64,000 bases of DNA. It comes from Pegoplata infirma. Lineage: Eukaryota > Arthropoda > Insecta > Diptera > Anthomyiidae. The notes beneath the pieces are model-generated. The model did not search any database, was not told where the DNA came from, and saw only the letters and a program-made list of their open reading frames with translations. Where the stretch lies: assembly GCA_963921195.1 (NCBI GenBank), contig OY992536.1:233342023-233406022 (forward strand). The letters run 5' to 3'. Position numbers and translations under genes: made by a program. Below are positions 20,023-30,731 of this stretch, one piece after another. Position 1 is the stretch's first letter, and every line of letters begins with the position of its first letter.

Positions 20023-20729
20023 CCTTTTCATGTCATCACTTTTTTACTTAGTGTACTTTCCCATGTTAGTTATTTACTAATATCATATCTCATATTGTAT
20101 TTCGTATACATACACACATACATATTCTTGTATGTTTGTTAACCTAAAGTTGTCTTTAAGCATCTTGTTTTCATCTTAAAACTATACTTTGAGAGAATTG
20201 TTTTATAACATCTCATACTCATCTTATTCATTCATTGTCGCTGTCGTCGTAGTTGTTGTTTTTGTGTCATGTAGTCCTGTAGTCATAGACTATCTCGACA
20301 TTTAGGTCCTTTTGTTGTTGTTGTATGTTGTGAACGAGTATGTGACTTGACTTTAACTTGATTCAATTCAATTCAAATCTATTATTGTATTATTGTGTAA
20401 GTATGTGTGTGTGTGTGGGTTTGTGTGTGTGTTTATGTAAGTGTATAAGCGTTTGCTGTTGGTTTTTGTTAATGTTTGATTTCATTCATTTAATAAAATA
20501 AATGTGTTGATAACAATAATGAAATTTGTTAACATTTCATTGTCGTTTTTTGTTATTTATATAATTTTTTTTATTATTATCATCGTCATCATAATCAGAG
20601 TCGTATTTTTGTCATAAAGGAGGTTGAAGATGAATACCATCCATGTTTATTAACATTTTGACATGTGATAAACATTCCTACACTCTTTAATTATACATAA
20701 AAATAATATTTTTGTGTAATTTGTTGTTA
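20023..20729. other. Apparently unique intron sequence with a GT microsatellite
   Basis: No repeat match in the window. It contains (GT)n-rich sequence at about 20402-20435 and TTGTTGTTGTTG-type runs, and is less A/T homopolymeric than its surroundings. No exon was recognised. Confidence 0.5.
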
Positions 20730-21479
20730 CACCGTCCAACAAAAAAAGAAAAAATGTCGTTAAGCACGAACTGGATAATATACGTCTGAAACTAGAGACT
20801 AAATGTATTAAAACTGCATTTATAGTTTTTCATTTCGTAAAACTGTTTACATTTAAAAGGACTTCAAAATTATAGAAGACTAACTGGCCCGGTCCGCGTT
20901 GCTGGCCCAAATAAAAGATTACAACACTGATCTTTAGTTTCGCTTTATATCTTTAGCACTTCAAAAAATGTACTCAATTTTTTGGCTTAAAAAAATTTAT
21001 GGGCGTGGTTTTAAAGATCCGATTTTTTTAAAGGCAGATCAATCATCTTCAAATTATATTTCAGGAATTAAAAAAACTATTACCATATCTTTGACTTGCA
21101 AACGGTACAAATTTAAAACTTCTTTATTATCATTACAAACAACAAAATAATAAAATTACGCATATCCTTCGCTCTTATCGTGAGCTATTTTCTTGAGTAT
21201 TCTTGAGTTCATACAAACAAAACTTTATAGTTTCCCGAATTTTCCATTTTCTGGGACCCTTTTCTCATTTATCTTTCCTTAAAACCCAATTAGAACTTTT
21301 ACTAACAAAAAAAATCGTTCTGGTCATTAGTATTCGACTTAAAGCGATTTCACATATTTAGACCAAAGTGGGCATTTAAATTTGTGTGGCAAGTTAAACT
21401 TGTACATAACAATACCCAAGGATTTGAAATCGTGTGTATCAACTTTAAGTGGAATCTATTAAGATTTTTTTAAATATAT

Positions 21480-22027
21480 CGAATAAGAGTGAATATGAGT
21501 TTTAGATATATCGAAAAAAAGTGGCCGGGACAATTTTTCTTTCCGAACAACCGTATGGACTATTACGAACATTTAACACAACAAAAAAAAAATAGCCAAA
21601 TCGGTCCAGGCGTTCTCAAGTGATAAAAATTTTAAAGATATTGAAAAATATGGGCGTTAAAGTGGTCGAGGACAATAATTATTTTCGTAAAAACCTTACT
21701 TGGACCATGATCATTAAAAAAATTACCAAAGGTCAGTCGTTCTCCGATTTTAGATATATTGAAAAAAGTGGGAATGTACAATTTTTCCCGTAAAACCCTT
21801 AGTTGGACTATGACGAATGTTTACAAAAAATAGAAAAATCGGTCTTGCCGTTCTTCTATTTTAAATATTTATATCGAAAAAAAGTGGGCTTGAAAAATTT
21901 TTATTTCCGTTTAAACCTAAGTTGTAATATGACGAACATTTAAAAAAAAGTTTAGCTAAACCGATTTAAGATATATCTTAAAAGGAGGCATAAAAGTGGG
22001 CGTGGTTAATTTGTTTTCCGAAAAATC
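21480..22027 (+). repeat. Degenerate ~130-bp tandem repeats in the PIF-like element
   Basis: About four units with the order ATATCGAAAAAAAGTGGGC, CTTAGTTGGACTATGACGAA, AACATTTAAAAAAA, then AGCCAAATCGGTCCAGCCGTTCT-like text in shorter variants. Units start near 21485, 21610, 21745 and 21855. Two more occur on the far side of the nested MITE (22920-23230). The unit is non-coding. Confidence 0.6.
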
Positions 22028-22030
22028 CTA

Positions 22031-22913
22031 CACTCAAAAAAAAAACTGTAAATTAAGCAAAAAAAGCATGTAAACCTACAAGAAAATTTGCTGATTTTGA
22101 ACCCACAATTTTTTTGGTAAAGCTAGCAAAAACGTTTTGCTAAAAATTAGTTAACTAAATTTTTTTTTATTTCAACTTAGTTCATACACATTTGAGGACC
22201 CCATTGGGTTTGGACCCGATAGGTCCAGACTCCGATTGGCCCAGACCTACTTGGGTTCCTTAAAAATCGTCATAGTTTTTGATCCAAAATTAGTGTCCGT
22301 TTCGCTCTACCTTGCTTAGTTTTTGAGATACGTGATTTTAGGGGACCACCGGGGTTTTGAGAATTACAAAACTCGATAACTTTAAAAATATTACTCGGAG
22401 AGCTTCTCATTTTCTATGTTCTACGTGTTGAGAGCTACAAAAATGCTTTTGGACTTTTTGTTGTGTCGGCAATATTTACCGAGATATGAGCATTTTAAAA
22501 TTTTCGGGAATGCTAACTTTTTTGGATCCAAAGTTAGGACCCATTAGGGTCCACACATGTGAGAGGACCGGCGATACTATAGAGAGCCCGAGAACCAAAA
22601 ATGGCCTCCATTTTGCTCTATCTGGCTTAGTTTCCGAGATAGCGCCATTTTAAGTTTTCTGAAAATAAAAAAAAAAAATTACCATTTATTTTTGCTAATG
22701 TTAGCAAAAAATCTTGTAAAAATGTTGTCAACTCAATTTCAAATTTAGCAAAAGAAATTAGTTCAAAGTTTGTTTAAAATTGCTAATGTGCTAAATGAAG
22801 TTTACAAGAATTTTTTGCTAACATGCTAATCTCAACTAAAATCTTGCTAAAAGTTAGCTAACTAGCGTTAGCAAAAAAAAATTAGTAAATCTACTAACGT
22901 ATTTTTTTGAGTG
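22031..22913. mobile_element. MITE with CACTCAAAAAA termini, TA duplication
   Basis: Starts CACTCAAAAAAAAA and ends TTTTTTTGAGTG, flanked by TA. Removing it rejoins a tandem repeat unit. The interior has many TTAGCAAAA/TTTTGCTAA motifs and a block with GGACCCGATAGGTCCAGACT, part of which is repeated in inverted orientation at 23690-23790. Tc1/mariner-like by TSD only. Confidence 0.7.
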
Positions 22914-23265
22914 TAACACGAACATTTAAAAAAATATAATCAAAATCGCTACAGCCGTTCTCAAGTGATGCGATTACCAATGAACGTCATTTAATTTTTA
23001 TGTATATGTAGATAATATTTTTTTTTCTATAGAGTGAATTTTAGATAAATCTTTCTTACCGTTAAATTTATTTGAATTTAACCAATTCAGTACAACCATT
23101 CTCAAGTGATGCGGTTTTATATGTATCGAAAAGGGGGCTAATAAATGGAAAATTGGTCTTTTCGAAAAGCCTTACGACATGATGAACATTAAAAACAAAA
23201 TTAGCCAAATTGATTCAGCCGTTTTACGATTTAAAATATACATATCGGAAAAGAGATCTCTCTAT

Positions 23266-23611
23266 ACAAAAAAAAAACATTTATTTTACAAAAATGATTT
23301 TATTACGAGGATTTATGTTGTTTAACGATTTTTTTTTTTTTTTGTTTGCTTCGGTTTTTAAATTTACCATTTTTTTAAACATATTTACCAATTTTTCTTG
23401 TGAGTTTACCATTTTTGAATTTTTCCGGTTTTAAAAGAATATTTTTACCAATAAAATTGGTTATTTTACCAATTTTTGGCGTATTCAAAATTACGAGGAA
23501 ATCCTCGTAATTTTTCGAGAATTTTACCTACCTCCTATTTTACGAGAATAGCCACGTAAAATCACGAGATTTTTTGGTAACTTTACTAGGTTTTTTTTTT
23601 TTTTTTGAGTG
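23266..23611. mobile_element. Second TTTTGAGTG-ended MITE, left end eroded
   Basis: The right end TTTTTTTTTTGAGTG is followed by TA; the left end ACAAAAAAAAAACATTTATT lacks the CACTC tip. The interior has repeated TTTACCA, TTACGAGGA and CCTCGTAA motifs. Downstream, 23640-23790 carries the GGGTCCAGGGTCTGGAC block seen in the neighbouring MITE. Confidence 0.5.
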
Positions 23612-24460
23612 TATCAGGCCCCTTATTACCGTATCTCAAAATCTCAAAACCGTAGGCAAAAGTTTTGGGTCAAAATCTATGGCGACCCTTAAAGGAGCTA
23701 ACGGGATCTCGAGTTAACAGGGTCTGGACCCACGAGGTCCGAACCCTTGGGTCCAGGGTCTGGACTCTATTAAGTCCTCAAATGTGAATAAACTTAAGTT
23801 TAATACAATTTTTTTCATTTTCTTGTTAAAATTGGCGTAAAATTAAATAACTTTTTTTCCTTATTTTTGGGAAAAATGTGAATTAAAACCAATAAAAAAA
23901 ATCTTTGGAGTGAAATCATTGCCTCTTTTTCTCAAAATTTAGTTAATTTTTCTAGTTTTTAGTTCATTTTAGTGGTGTTCATTGAGAATATTTAAAAAAT
24001 ATCTTAAATAACCTGTAAAAATGTTAGATAGGGGTTTGATATGTTCTACGAAAAGAACCTCCATTAAATTTTACTAAAGACATGTACAAACATAATTTGA
24101 TCAGAATAATAATTCACACTACTTTGGAGAAATAGGTCTTTTTTTACTGGCGTTTTTCGCGAAACGCGAATTGATCTAGTAAAACTGGGAGACAGGTGTA
24201 TATTATTTTCACCGTAACTTTCATAATTTCTAGGTCTGGTCCAAGTGTAAAAAAATGTGTCGGACGGTGTAATAAGACAAATACCTATAAATACTTAAAA
24301 AATATTTCACATAATGTAATACTTTAAAACTTTGTCCTTTAAAAAGGAAACATTCTCAGGGATTTAAAAAAAACTGTTTGAAGTTTTACTCCATTTTATC
24401 TCTTTATTCAGACGTATATCATCCAGTTCATGTAAAATATTTGCTGTCGAACGGTGTTAT

Positions 24461-25082
24461 ATCACAATTTTTAGTTTAAAAAAATATTTGTAGAGATTTA
24501 TATTAAATATTCATTTAACGGTTTAATTTAATTACAAAAAATAATTTATTGCTTTAGAAAAGTAAATTTGTCATATTATTTATTTAAAAATCCTAATGAG
24601 TTTATTTAGGGAATAAATAAACACTAATTTTATGTTAATATTTATGTAATTATCTCTATTTGTTCGTGTTTTTTTTTGCAAAAAGCACTCATAAATTATT
24701 TATATTTGTAATTAACAGCTGCAAAAAGATTTTTTAATTAGAATAATAAACAAAATATTTTGGTGACATTTAAATACATACATTTAGGTTTTTTTTAGTT
24801 GTAATGTTTGTTTAATGTTTTACAAAATCTTTTTTTTAGTTATAAAAAGGAATTTTAAAATTTCTGAAAAATGTAACTATTTTTTCCCTAACATTTGCTT
24901 TAGTTTACAAATTCTTAAACAGCCTAAAAGTATGCAATGTATTCATAAGTGATTTTAAGAAGTACGAAGTATTCTTAGTCTTTTCACTAGCTATAAATGT
25001 TAATAAATGTATAATTTTAACAAATGTATAATTTTAACAAATGTATAATGATTTTATTCTTAATTAATAACATTTTATATTT
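24461..25082. other. AT-rich unique intron sequence
   Basis: No repeat or exon recognised. A short triplication of ACAAATGTATAAT is at about 25003-25050. Confidence 0.5.
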
Positions 25083-26968
25083 GGGGCATTCCATGTCAAA
25101 TCGGACACTTTGAAATTTTTTTTTAGATTTTTCCAATTTGTTTACAGTTTTTAGTACCTTTCGAAAACTCCTTCGTGGTAAATTTTCAGATTTTTTGATG
25201 ACCCGTTGAAAAGATATCGAATTTTTAAAAATTGGTAGTTTGTTCCTTTACTCAAACTTCTTTTACACATAATTTCTTCAATAATGGTCAAAATTTCAAA
25301 TTTTTTTTTTTTCATAATTTTTGTTTTTTTACGTACTTTAAAAAAAAAATCCCACAAAATTCATAAAAGCGCTCTAGTATGTATGCGATTTTTAAGTTTT
25401 ACAATTTAAATCTCATTTTTGAAAATGTTTGTACTCTTCGATATTTTTTGAAGTTTTTTTGTGTAAAACTTCTATCGATTCTACAAATTTTTTGCCCAGG
25501 AGGATCGTGGGATAACGATTATTACTATTTTTTTAAATTTTTTTCAAAAAAATTTTCCAATCTTAAAATCATTTCTACTGCTCGAATGGTGCGTCATAGA
25601 GGGGTCCTTTATAAGACCGACCCCCATTAATTTTTTTGTCTTAACATTTCCTTGGAACAAACTAATACCCTATCTCCAATTTCAAAGGGGGCTCCCAAAC
25701 AAAACGACATTTTTTAAAATTTGCTCCAACCGTTCTAACTGCCCTAATAGTGCCCTTAGAGTAACAAAATGTATAACCGACCCACAATATTTTTTTAATC
25801 CAAACTTTTTCTCTGAACACACCTACCCTCTATCTTTAACTCTTAAGGCGGTCCCCATACATTTTTTTTTATTTTTTGTAAATTTGTTGTATTTAATCAG
25901 CTTCTACAGGTCCAATGGTGCGTCCGAGAGGGGTCATTAGTGAGACCAACCCCCATTTATTTTTACCCTACAACATTTTTTTAAAACATACCTATGCCCT
26001 ATCTCCACTCCCTAAGTAGGCTCCCATACAAATAAAAGTTGGAGCAAATTTTATAAAAATGTAATTTTGTATGGGAGCCTACTTAGGGAGTGGAGATAGG
26101 GCGTAGGTATATTTTAAAAAAATGTTGTATGGTAAAAATAAATGGGGGTTGGTCTCACTAATGACCCCTCTCGGACGCACCATTGGACCGGTAGAAGCTG
26201 ATTAAATAAAACAAATTTACAAAAAATAAAAAAAATTGTGTGGGGACCGCCTTAACAGTTAAAGATAGAGGGTAGGTGTGTTCAGAGAAAATGTTTGGAT
26301 TAAAAAAATATTGTGGGTCGGTCATACATTTTGTTGCTCTAAGGGCACTATTAGGGCAGTTAGAACGGTTGGAGCAAATTAAAAAAAAATGTCGTTTTGT
26401 GTGGGAGCCCCCTTAGAAATTGGAGATAGGGTATTAGTTTGTTCCAAAGAAACGTTTAGACGAAATAAAATAATGGGGGTCGGTCTTATAAAGGACCCCT
26501 TTGTGACGCAGCATTCGAGCAGTAGAAATGATTTTAAGATTGGAAAATTACAATAAATTTTTTCAAAAAATTTTAAAAAATAGTAATAATCGTTATCCCA
26601 CGATCCTCCTGGGCAAAAAATTTTTAGAATTTTTGTGTTTTACACAAAAAAATTTCAAAAAAATCGAAGAGTACAAACATTTTCAAAAATGAGATTTATA
26701 TTTTAAAACTTTAAAATCACATACTAGAGCGCTTTTAAGAATTTTTTGGGATTTTTTTTTTAAAGTACGTAAAAAACAAAAATTTTGGAAAAAAAATTGA
26801 AATTTAGACCATTATTGAAGAAGTTATGAGTAAAAGAAGTTTGAGTAAAGGAACAAACTACCAATTTTTAAAAATTCGATATCTTTTGAACGGGTCATCA
26901 AAAAAATCTGAAAATTTACCACGAAGGAGTTTTCAAAGGGTACTACAAACTGTAAACAAATTGGGAGA
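25083..26968. mobile_element. GGGGCATTCCATGTC foldback, copy 2, right tip lost
   Basis: Both arms of the 9460-11403 family are present and meet near 26030. The right arm ends at ACTGTAAACAAATTGGGAGA, about 50 bp short of the tip. The arms contain the same ~160-bp units, with GACCGACCCCCATTAATTT near 25617 and its complement near 26475. Confidence 0.8.
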
Positions 26969-27204
26969 GTAAAAAAAAAAAAATTTCATTTATTTAAATT
27001 TTTTTATTTTGCTAAAAAATCAGAAAAAAAGTATCAACAAAAAACAGTAAATTTACAGATTACACTGTTTTACAAGTTTGAGGTAATGTCATACACATTT
27101 TTGTTTAACTATTGACTTCAGCAAAATTTTTAGTAAAACTGCAGATTTTTTAACATATGAAATTATTCACTGCTTCGAGTGTACAAAAGTAATAATTTAA
27201 GAAT
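26969..27204. other. AT-rich spacer without recognised feature
   Basis: Sequence between the truncated foldback and the first copy of repeat P. A/T runs, TTTACAGATTACACTGTTTT, no frame. Confidence 0.45.
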
Positions 27205-27552
27205 ATTTTTGAGAAAGATTATTCTAGCTCAAGGTCGTATTTCTTTTACTAATCGTTACGATGATATTGTCAAAGTAACAATTTTCAAGAAACTTTTTAT
27301 AAAGTTGTTTGTTTTTAATTGATTGGTTTGGTCATTTTGCAAGACTTACTCGACACGTGTTTCGGAATTCGTCAAATTCCATTATCAAGAGTATTTAGCA
27401 AATTGACAATCGTTTGTGGCAAAACATAAAGACTTATATTCGTATGTACATAGTCATAACGAGAAATGTACTAAATACACAACATAATACAGCTCTAAAT
27501 TTCAAACGAAAAGTCAAAACCAAACCATCACTATTTAATTCAAACATACCTT
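27205..27552 (+). repeat. Repeat P, copy 1
   Basis: Runs from TTTTGAGAAAGATTATTCTA through GCAAGACTTACTCGACACGT, GAATTCGTCAAATTCCATTA and CGAAAAGTCAAAACCAAACC to CACTATTTAATTCAAACAT. It is almost identical to 27760-28086. Its short frames are shared by all copies and show no protein-like conservation that I can see. Confidence 0.8.
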
Positions 27553-27686
27553 CATATATACAGCTTGTATTACAAACTAGTATATACATACAGACAGTAG
27601 ATTTCTTACGCCAGTAAGATGTTAACTGCTTTTGTTGTATTCCTTCTTATTCATAATATGAACAGAAGTGAGGCGTGCTATCCTTT

Positions 27687-28497
27687 TGTTTAAATTCTGT
27701 TTTAATTTTTAAATTAATAAAAATTATTTATCATTCGACCTTTAAAATTCTATTTTTGAGAAAGATTATTCTAGCTCAAGGTCGTATTTCTTTTACTAAT
27801 CGTTACGATGATATTGGCAAAGTAACAATTTTCAAGAAACTTTTTATAAACTTGTTTGTTTTAAATTGATTGGTTTGGTCATTTTGCAAGACTTACTCGA
27901 CACGTGTTTCGGAATTCGTCAAATTCCATTATCAAGAGTATTAAGCAAATTGACAATCGTTTGTGGCAAAACATAAAGACTTATATTCGTATGTAAATAG
28001 TCATAACGAGAAATGTACTAAATACACAACATAATACAGCTCTAAATTTCAAACGAAAAGTCAAAACCAAACCATCACTATTTAATATGTTTGAATTAAA
28101 TAGTGATGGTTTGGTTTTGACTTTTCGTTTGAAATTTAGAGCTGTATTATGTTGTGTATTTAGTACATTTCTCGTTATGACTATTTACATACGAATATAA
28201 GTCTTTATGTTTTGCCACAAACGATTGCCAATTTGCTAAATACTCTTGATAATGGAATTTGACGAATTCCGAAACAAGTGTCGAGTAAGTCTTGCAAAAT
28301 GACCAAACCAATCAATTTAAAACAAACAACTTTATAAAAAGTTTCTTGAAAATTGTTACTTTGACAATATCATCGTAACGATTAGTAAAAGAAATACGAC
28401 CTTGAGCTAGAATAATCTTTCTCAAAAATAGAATTTTAAAGGTCGAATAATAAATAATTTTTATTAATTTAAAAATTAAAACAGAATTTAAATTTAA
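27687..28497. mobile_element. Near-perfect palindrome of two repeat P copies
   Basis: Two repeat P copies lie head to head with centre near 28088 (AAATAGTG at each side of ATATGTTTG). Arms of about 400 bp match nearly base for base; outer ends are TTAAATTCTGTTTTAATTTT and its complement. No TSD was defined. The pair of similar 64- and 77-codon frames on opposite strands are mirror images of one sequence. Confidence 0.8.
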
Positions 28498-28499
28498 GA

Positions 28500-29250
28500 A
28501 TATTTTTAAAATGTTTGTTTTTTTTTTTTGGTGTGTCCTTAACATATGTATTTGTTGTTGTTATTAAGTAAAAATAAATATTTTTTGTTTGTCCTTACAA
28601 GTAAAAGCTGAAGAATATTTTTTTTTTTAATTTAAGTAACTAACTTTATATATGTGTGTGCCTCTGTATAAAAGAAATTTATATGTGTTTGTTTATGTTA
28701 TATAAACAACACCCTTATGGTATGCTTAGTTTTATTCTTGCAGTATTTTTGCCTAAAAGTATGTTTAGATTTGAAAATGTGTCAATGTTGTCCTTGGCAA
28801 ATACGCAAGTTTATACCATACAGTTGAAAATTTTGCAACAGTAGTTATTTTTTTTTTTGTATCATCTTTCGATATTTTTATTCCTTTTGTGGTTATTCAA
28901 AAATTATATTCTTTGTTGTTTATTTATTTTTTATTTTTTTGTTAAGAAGAAAAATTATTATTAAAATGTACTTCCTTAAGCTGGGATTAGTGTCGGAAGC
29001 TGTTTTTTTTAAGGATTATGAGAAAATAAAACAAACGAAATGAATATCATTTCTTAAGAATTTTCAAATCATAATAATAAATGAAATGTTATTTTTTTTT
29101 GTAATTTTTTTTATCTTAATATTTCCGTTAGTTGTTATTTAAGGAATTACAAAAGAAAATAACAATATATTTTAAGGAAAATTTATTTACTAGGCATTAG
29201 CGATTGTTTGCATACCCTACAAAATGTGATTATTCTAATAAAATAACATA
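28500..29250. other. AT-rich unique intron sequence
   Basis: Long T and A runs, no match elsewhere in the window and no exon signal. A 62-codon frame at 28656-28844 has no recognisable similarity. Confidence 0.45.
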
Positions 29251-29254
29251 TTTT

Positions 29255-29625
29255 GAGGATGTTTATTCTGGCTCGAGGTCATTATTTTCTTTACCAATTA
29301 AAACCATGATATTCTCATAGCATAACGATTTGTCATTAGACTCGTTTACTACTTTCTAGTAAATCGTTTCTATTTTTTGCTAAATAATCTTGACAATAGA
29401 ATCTGTCAAATTCCAAAACACGTGTCGATTAAGTCTTGCAAAAATGACTAACATAAATAAATTTAAAACAAAAAAAAAATAATTTTCTTTAAAATTATGC
29501 TATGAGAATATCATGGTTTTAATTAGTAAAGAAAATAATGACCTCGAGCCAGAATAAACATCCTCAAAATATAATATTTTAAAGGTCGAATAAAACAATT
29601 TTTATTTATTAATAAAAATTAATCA
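29255..29625. mobile_element. Diverged repeat P foldback
   Basis: TTTTGAGGATGTTTATTCTG, GCTCGAGGTCATTATTTTCT and AAACCATGATATTCTCATAG are mirrored at 29480-29580. The centre keeps CACGTGTCGATTAAGTCTTGC and AATCTGTCAAATTCCAAAAC from repeat P. It ends AAAGGTCGAATAAAA and AATCAGAATTTG as in the palindrome at 28497. Confidence 0.65.
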
Positions 29626-29689
29626 GAATTTGCCAATAAAATAAAAAAAACTTTCTAATTGACTTAACTTTGCTCAAAAAATTTAATCA

Positions 29690-30060
29690 AAATGGCTCAA
29701 ATGCCAAATGAAAAAAAAATGCTTGCGAATTTTGTACTCTTGCCTAAAACATTAAATCATGATAATGTTTTGCGGAAGATTTGGGTGTAATTGCCAAAGC
29801 AAAGTCTTTTTTTTAGAAAAAAAATTAATTGAATTATCGAGGACCCCATTATGTTTTTATATTAGTGATCCATTTCTAAGACACTCTAGCTATATACATC
29901 CGTCCATCTGTCTGTGGAAAGCAAGATGTAGTCCAAACAAAAAGAGCAGTACGTTTGTTAAATTAGTGCAAAAATATGTTCAAAAAGCTGTTTTTTACAT
30001 TTTGGAGAATATAAAAGATTCGGCACTAAAGAATTTAACACTCTCACATGTTTTATGTAC
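29690..30060 (+). mobile_element. Decayed mini-me/HINE copy K with flank, duplicated inverted at 38050-38327
   Basis: AACATTAAATCATGATAATG and GATTTGGGTGTAATTGCCAA precede GGACCCCATTATG, ATTAGTGATCCATTTCTAAG, ATCCGTCCATCTGTCTGT, GTAGTCCAAACAAAAAGAGC and the 3' end TTTTGGAGAATATAAAAGAT with a ruined hairpin and CACTCTCACATG. The same block, complemented, is at 38050-38327 plus 44939-45010. Confidence 0.65.
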
Positions 30061-30099
30061 ATTTAATAAACAAATGGAACTTTTTTTTTGTGAAAAGCT

Positions 30100-30590
30100 T
30101 AGACTTTGATGAAAAGAACAATTTTTTGATGTAAAAAAAATGCTGAAAGAAAAAGAAATTTTATTAGAAAAAAAATTGATAAAAAAAATTTAATGTAATA
30201 AAAAAATTTGATGTAATAAAAAATTTGATGTAATAAAAAATTTGACAAAAAAAAATCATGAAAAAAATTGATGTAAAAAAACTTTCATGAAAAAAATTTA
30301 TGAAAAAAATGATGAAAACAAAAATTTATGAAAAAAAAAAATTTATGAAAAATTAATTGATGAACAAAAAAAAATTTGATGAAAAAAAATATGATGAAAA
30401 AAATAAACATTTGATGAAAAAAAAAAATTATGAAAAAAAATATTAAAAAAAAAAAAAATGGATGAAGAAACAAAAAAATTTGATGAAAAAGAAAGTTAAT
30501 GCAAAAAAAAAATGGATGAAAAAAAAAATTGATTAAAAAAAAAAAAAAAAAAATGATAAAAAAAAGTTTTTTGTTGAAAAATAATTATGT
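30100..30590 (+). repeat. (GATGAAAAAAATT)n-like low-complexity tract
   Basis: About 490 bp of irregular units of GATGAAAAA, ATGTAATAAAAAATTT and TTTATGAAAAAAA. Its complement style reappears at 37413-37970, also beside a HINE fragment. Confidence 0.85.
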
Positions 30591-30731
30591 TTATTTTTAT
30601 TCACCATCTGATGAAAAACTGTTCTAAACACCACTAGGTGAATTATTATCAAAGTTACTAAAATTTTTGGTTTTAAGAAAGTGAAAATAGTAATTTTTAT
30701 TTTCTTTTTCGTTAATTGTTAGCTTATATAG

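Larger units (their letters stand above)
20730..24457. mobile_element. PIF/Harbinger-like composite element, CACCGTCC termini, TSD TTA
   Basis: Starts CACCGTCCAACAAA and ends TGTCGAACGGTG, flanked by TTA (20727-20729, 24458-24460). Terminal ~150 bp are inverted relatives, each with GAACTGGAT, ATACGTCTGAA and AAAAGGAC. A second right-type end (GTCGGACGGTG, then TAA) lies inside at 24269, so two copies may be fused. The middle holds degenerate tandem repeats and two nested MITEs. No transposase frame. A relative is at 45844. Confidence 0.7.

Noticed and set aside
20402..20435. GT-rich tract as a regulatory element
   Set aside because: An ordinary microsatellite; nothing else nearby supports a regulatory role.
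27675..28545. Two similar frames of 64 and 77 codons suggesting a conserved small protein
   Set aside because: They are the same DNA in the two arms of a palindrome, so similarity is expected without coding selection.
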